Positions 60,455 through 64,000 of a stretch of 64,000 bases of DNA are shown piece by piece. The DNA is from Streptomyces sp. 1331.2 (GTDB lineage Bacteria > Actinomycetota > Actinomycetes > Streptomycetales > Streptomycetaceae), in NCBI RefSeq assembly GCF_900199205.1, contig NZ_OBMJ01000001.1:1674001-1738000 (forward strand), read 5' to 3'. A program made the position numbers and the translations under genes. How positions within the stretch are numbered: the stretch's first letter is position 1; the number at the start of each line of letters is the position of its first letter. Under the pieces are notes generated by a model. That model made no database searches. It worked only from the letters and a program-made list of their open reading frames with translations, and was not told the origin of the DNA.

Positions 60455-60633
60455 AACGCGGCCGGCTCGGAAGACGACACCGGACGCAGCCGCCGCAGTG
60501 CCTCGGAGAAGCCGCTGGTCCGTGTGGTGGCATCGGCCAGATCCGCCGGCAGGCGCGAACCAGCGCGGGTAACGCCCCCGTGCCCGTCAGCGCTGACGGG
60601 CACGGGGTCGGGGCGAGACCGGGTGGTGTGCAC
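60451..60633 (-). pseudogene. N-terminal fragment of an IS1380-family transposase
   Basis: A 60-codon frame (GTG 60633) reads VSADGHGGVTRAGSRLPADL and then ATTRTSGFSEALRRLRPV, which resembles the start of Streptomyces IS1380 transposases (SADG, HAGSRLLADLADA) as I recall them. It then stops near the MMPL gene end; the rest of the roughly 460-residue enzyme is absent. A perfect 32-nt palindrome lies within it. Upstream, two copies of an AAGTGCCTTC/GAAGGCACTT sequence (about 60638-60713) may be the IS end. Confidence 0.5.
60576..60607. terminator. Perfect 32-nt palindrome
   Basis: Positions 60576-60591 and 60592-60607 are exact inverted repeats of 16 bp without a loop, between the convergent MMPL and MFS genes. 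It may terminate both or be part of the IS remnant. Confidence 0.6.
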
Positions 60634-61034
60634 GCGGAAAGTGCCTTCCCGCTGGTACGACGGAGACCTTGGACAGGCCTCATCGTCCCAGCTCAGAAGG
60701 CACTTCTGCTTTTCTGGTCGTGATCCGGACGCACCTCGAAGTGAAACGCGCGGGCCAGTGGTGCTCCGGGAACGGGGTGTCGGCCGATCTGGCGGCCCGG
60801 CCGACAGGCGGCGCCACCTGGCCGGTCGGCACAGATCGTTCTCGGGGTGGAGCCGAGAACGGCGTGGTCGGGCTCCCCGCATCCGACGGCGGTCGCGGAC
60901 AAGGCGACCAGCAAGACCAGTGAGGCTGCGCTCTTGAACCTGCGCGCGATCTCTCCTCTTTCTTCGTCAGGGCTGGTATGGCGGCATGTTGCGGTGATCG
61001 CGGCGCTTCGGTCCGCAAGCGCCAGGCCAGGAGA
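60634..61034. other. 401-nt gap, partly IS-derived, without a supported gene
   Basis: The left part holds the presumed IS end (AAGTGCCTTC and its inverse). The remainder, up to the MFS stop, gives only Arg/Pro-rich or short frames. No RNA gene is recognised. Confidence 0.4.
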
Positions 61035-62780
61035 TCACCCGATGATCACCGTGTCGCGGCTTCGCTCCTCGAATTCGCTCAGCTCCTGGCCGCGGACCCG
61101 GGGAAGGGCGAACACCAGCAGGAAGCAGGCGACGAACAGGCCGACTTGCAGGAAGAGGGTTCGCTCTGCCGCCTCGGCAAAGTCGGTGCGTAGGTCGCGG
61201 GTCGCCTCGGCCTGGAGGACGTCTGCCACCTTCGCGGCGAGCTGGATCTGACTGCTTCCGCCCGGCGGATTGCTCTCGGCCTGGCAGCTGGCCGGGACGG
61301 CGGCGGGGTCCTTCTCGTTGGCCCGGTCGTGGAAGCAGGCGCGGTATTGCTGGATCATCCGGTCAGCCACCGACTCGTCCAGCTTAAGTACGACCAGCTC
61401 CCGTTTGAGTTTCGGGACTTGAGCTTCGGTGACGGAGTCCGCATGGCTGCCGAGCAATCCGAAGAAGAATGTGCCCAGGACCGCGATGCCGACAGCACTG
61501 CCGATCTGCTGCGCGGTGGTAAGTGCGCCGGAGGCTGCGCCGGCCTGATCAAGTGGCACCTTGGCCAGGACGAGGGTGACCAGCGGGGTGACGGTCAGCC
61601 CGAAGCCGATACCCGAGAGGACGAGGGAGGGCAGCAGTTGGAGAGTGTGGAGGTCGGTGCCCCAGCGGTGCACGACCCAGATGGTCGCGCCGGTGCCGAG
61701 GATGAGGAGAGCCAACCCCAGGTGCAGGATCGGACGACCGAGCCGAGGGGCCAGCGCGATCGAGGTCCCGGATCCGATCGCCGAGCCCAGCGCGTAGGGG
61801 ACCAGAGCCACGCCCGCCTGAAGAGCCGTGTAGCCGAGACCCGCCTGGACGTAGAGGCTGAACACCAGGAAGAAGGGCAGGAAGGCGCCGTAGAAGAGGA
61901 TGACCACGACCAGTCCGCCGGTGAAGCTGCGGTTGCGGAACAGGCTCATCCGGACGAGCGGACTGCTGCCTGACCGTGCGCGATACTGCTCGTAGACCGC
62001 GAAGAGTAGTAACAGAGCGACACCGGCGCCCATCAGGGCGAACAGCCATTTCGGCCAGTCGAGTTCACGCCCCTGAACGAGCGGATAGACGATCAGCGCG
62101 AGGCTTGCGGTGACCAGGAGGACTCCCGGCAGATCGACGGCACCAGGGTTCTCCACACGGGACTCCGGAAGGTAGCGGAGAGCGAGCAGCACTGCCAGGA
62201 TGCCAACCGGTACGTTGACCAGGAAGATGGGCCGCCAGCCCCAGCCGAACAAGTCGGCCTGGATGAGCAGGCCGCCGACCAGCGGGCCAGTGATCGCAGC
62301 GAGGCCGATGATGCCCCCGAGGATGCCGAGCACGACACCTCGTCGCTCCGGCGGGACGGTCGCCTGGATGACGGAATAGACCTGTGGGTACATCAATGCG
62401 GCGGCGAGCCCTTGAAGGAGCCTGGCGACCACCAGCAGTTCCGCGCTGCCGGCGGCTCCGCACAACAACGAGGCGGCGGTGAAGGCGATCATTCCGACCA
62501 GGAAGATCCGCTTTCGCCCGGCACGGTCTCCCAGTCGCCCTCCGGCCATCAGCAGGACCGCGAACGCCAGTGTGTACCCAGCCAGCACCCACTGGATCTG
62601 GGAGTAGCTCGCCCCCAGCCCGTTCTGGATCGCGGCAACGGCAACGTTCACGATGCTGACATCGATCAGCTGCATGAACGCGGCCGTCAGCACGACGGCG
62701 AGCGCGATCCAGCTGCGCGATCCGGCAGGTTTAGTGTGCACGGCTCGTGCCGGCACTTCCCCCTTGCCAAGCTCAACCAT
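61035..62780 (-). CDS. MFS drug exporter, DHA2 family (14 TMS)
   Basis: 581 residues with about fourteen transmembrane helices. Motif A is GGRLGDRAGRKRIF, motif C region GIIGLAAITGPLVGGLL, and FMQLIDVSIVNVAVAAIQ starts helix 1, all as in EmrB/QacA drug:H+ antiporters. A periplasmic loop of about 90 residues with two Cys (QQYRACFHDRAN; ASCQAESN) lies before the last helix. ATG 62780 follows GGGAGAGG; a GTG at 62813 is possible. A perfect operator-like palindrome lies just upstream. Codon use is slightly less GC-biased than neighbours. Confidence 0.9.
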   Translation of the reverse strand: MVELGKGEVPARAVHTKPAGSRSWIALAVVLTAAFMQLIDVSIVNVAVAAIQNGLGASYSQIQWVLAGYTLAFAVLLMAGGRLGDRAGRKRIFLVGMIAFTAASLLCGAAGSAELLVVARLLQGLAAALMYPQVYSVIQATVPPERRGVVLGILGGIIGLAAITGPLVGGLLIQADLFGWGWRPIFLVNVPVGILAVLLALRYLPESRVENPGAVDLPGVLLVTASLALIVYPLVQGRELDWPKWLFALMGAGVALLLLFAVYEQYRARSGSSPLVRMSLFRNRSFTGGLVVVILFYGAFLPFFLVFSLYVQAGLGYTALQAGVALVPYALGSAIGSGTSIALAPRLGRPILHLGLALLILGTGATIWVVHRWGTDLHTLQLLPSLVLSGIGFGLTVTPLVTLVLAKVPLDQAGAASGALTTAQQIGSAVGIAVLGTFFFGLLGSHADSVTEAQVPKLKRELVVLKLDESVADRMIQQYRACFHDRANEKDPAAVPASCQAESNPPGGSSQIQLAAKVADVLQAEATRDLRTDFAEAAERTLFLQVGLFVACFLLVFALPRVRGQELSEFEERSRDTVIIG

Positions 62781-62818
62781 GGCCTCTCCCAAGGGTTGTG
62801 GCGACTTCGACACCTCAC

Positions 62819-62837
62819 ACCCTAACGCCGTTAGGGT
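62819..62837. promoter_or_regulatory. TetR-type operator upstream of the MFS exporter
   Basis: ACCCTAACGCCGTTAGGGT is a perfect dyad of two 9-bp arms around one central base, followed by a further half site (AACGTTAGGT) at about 62849-62858. The spacing and position suit a TetR-family repressor of the exporter. The repressor gene is not in the window. Confidence 0.7.
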
Positions 62838-62923
62838 TATCTATCAACGTTAGGTAGGGTGTTCACGGCTCGATGCTCACGCATGGCTCCGCCCGCCGCT
62901 CCTCACCGCCCCCCGACATACGT

Positions 62924-62970
62924 GTGCGCCCGGGTCAGTCAGCAGAACTCGCTGACTGACCCGGGCGCAC
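62924..62970. terminator. Terminator hairpin after the amidohydrolase gene
   Basis: Arms 62924-62943 and 62951-62970 pair perfectly over 20 bp with loop agaactc. It lies just beyond the amidohydrolase stop (63016, minus strand) and separates it from the MFS promoter. Confidence 0.85.
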
Positions 62971-63015
62971 GTGGATCCCGGTCAGGCCGTCACATGAGGA
63001 TCAGAGCCGACGCGA

Positions 63016-64000
63016 TCACCAACTCTCACCTTTGCCGTTGCCGCATGGGCGCCCTCCTGCCAGCACGAGGCGGATGGCACGCAGGGCGTTCAGGTCTCGG
63101 AGCGGGTCGCCGTCGACGACGAGCAGGTCGGCACGGTAGCCGGCGGCAAGCTGTCCAGTTTCGGTGTCGATACCGAGGGCGCGGGCAGCGTCGATGGTGG
63201 CCATATCGATGACGCGGTCCCGGGGGAAGCCCAGATACTCGTAGAACTCGAGGCTGCTCACGAACCCGTCGAAGACCGCGTTCGGCACGCCGGCATCCGT
63301 TCCCGCCACCAGGCGGACTCCCCGCTCGGCCATCCAGCGCACCCGCGCGAAGACCTCCTCGGCCCGTTCCCTCCCGAACCGCTCGGCGAAACCCCGCCAG
63401 TTCGGGCTGGCTGCCGGGCAAACGTGGATCTCCTTGGCGGCGAGGTCGGTGACTACCTCGTCCCGCATCTCGAAGCCCCCCTCGACCATCCAGGTACAGT
63501 GCTCGATCGTGTTCACTCCAGCGGCCACGGCGCTGGCGATGCCATCCGCGCCGTGGGCGTGGGCCGCTACAGGCAGGCCCGCCCGCCCGGCTTCGGTCAC
63601 GACCAGCTGCAGCTCCTCGGTCGTGAACTGGGATTGCCAAGTCGCAGGTCCGCCCGGGGTGATTCCACCGCCTGTGGCCATGACCTTGATCACGTCGGCG
63701 CCGCTCTCCACGTTGCGCCGCACCTGCTCCCGGATGGCTTCCTCACCGGATACCTCGCCGCCCAGGAACCAGCAATGCCCTCCGGGTGAGGTGAGCGGCG
63801 CCGTCGCGGCCATGATCCGCGGACCGCGCAGTACGCCCGCAGCGATCGCGTCGCGTAGCCGCACGGAAAGCGCGCCCCGGTCTCCCAGATCCCGCACCGT
63901 GGTCACCCCAGTGGCCAGGAGTTGCTGTGCCCGGCCAGCCATACCGAGAAGGAGGCTCGCGTCATCCGCGTCGCGCACGGCAGTTACCGGATCCGGCGAG
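63016..64000 (-). CDS. Metal-dependent amidohydrolase (imidazolonepropionase-like), 5' end beyond window
   Basis: At least 328 residues; the frame stays open to the right edge, so the N-terminus with the HxH metal motif is missing. Seen are TTVRDLGDRG, ADVIKVMATGGG (metal-binding Lys), PVAAHAHGADGIASAVAAGV (His pair), TIEHCTWM, RLVAGTDAGVPN (Asp) and GYRADLLVVDGDPL at the C-terminal end. These belong to the amidohydrolase branch that includes Xaa-Pro dipeptidases and carboxypeptidases. The substrate is unknown. A 20-bp hairpin follows. Confidence 0.87.
   Translation of the reverse strand, partial: SPDPVTAVRDADDASLLLGMAGRAQQLLATGVTTVRDLGDRGALSVRLRDAIAAGVLRGPRIMAATAPLTSPGGHCWFLGGEVSGEEAIREQVRRNVESGADVIKVMATGGGITPGGPATWQSQFTTEELQLVVTEAGRAGLPVAAHAHGADGIASAVAAGVNTIEHCTWMVEGGFEMRDEVVTDLAAKEIHVCPAASPNWRGFAERFGRERAEEVFARVRWMAERGVRLVAGTDAGVPNAVFDGFVSSLEFYEYLGFPRDRVIDMATIDAARALGIDTETGQLAAGYRADLLVVDGDPLRDLNALRAIRLVLAGGRPCGNGKGESW

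Overview
The window is very GC-rich DNA with strongly GC-biased third codon positions, frequent GTG starts, 4-nt start/stop overlaps, a TTA codon in a regulator, and typical actinomycete genes. I read it as a Streptomyces or Kitasatospora chromosome. Family and motif calls are from memory and by eye; no search was run.

Region 1 (1-33.6 kb) is most of a lipopeptide gene cluster of the friulimicin/amphomycin/laspartomycin type, cut by the left edge. A minus-strand operon runs fatty acyl-AMP ligase, two acyl-CoA dehydrogenase-like proteins, a free acyl carrier protein, a three-module NRPS (C-A-T / C-[A remnant]-T / C-A-T-E) and the start of a second NRPS. My hand-read adenylation codes suggest Asp at module 1, pipecolate at module 3 (epimerised) and an Asp/methyl-Asp-like residue at module 4. 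Divergent plus-strand genes encode a glutamate mutase pair (3-methylaspartate), an ABC exporter permease and an Fe(II)/2-oxoglutarate oxygenase. A second minus-strand operon encodes a complete-looking route to 2,3-diaminobutyrate (threonine-kinase-like GHMP enzyme, cysteine-synthase-like and argininosuccinate-lyase-like enzymes, ATP-grasp enzyme). It also encodes a free A-T-thioesterase-fold protein with a cysteine nucleophile. That protein is the obvious candidate to charge module 2, whose own adenylation domain has decayed to about 130 residues. An exporter ATPase and a LuxR-type regulator close the cluster.

Region 2 (33.6-39.5 kb) holds a YhgE/Pip-type membrane protein, a SnoaL-like protein and a PadR repressor that share a short promoter motif. 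A secreted lipase and a PucR-type regulator with a TTA codon follow.

Region 3 (39.5-50.7 kb) is a probable iron-controlled metallophore locus. A divergent promoter with two IdeR/DmdR-like boxes drives an oligopeptide-type ABC importer on one side. On the other side lie a clavaminate-synthase-like oxygenase, an ornithine-cyclodeaminase/SbnB-like enzyme, a PLP decarboxylase, a cysteine-synthase/SbnA-like enzyme and a MATE exporter. No NRPS or NIS synthetase is present.

Region 4 (50.7-64 kb) is ordinary chromosome: CinA C-terminal domain, plasmid-stabilisation-like protein, DUF6328-like membrane protein, F420-type oxidoreductase, secreted serine hydrolase, NarL-type two-component system next to an MMPL transporter, an IS1380 transposase fragment, an MFS drug exporter with a palindromic operator, and an amidohydrolase cut by the right edge.

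Two genes (the first NRPS and the SbnA-like enzyme) are broken by single-base deletions in short homopolymers. These may be sequencing errors.
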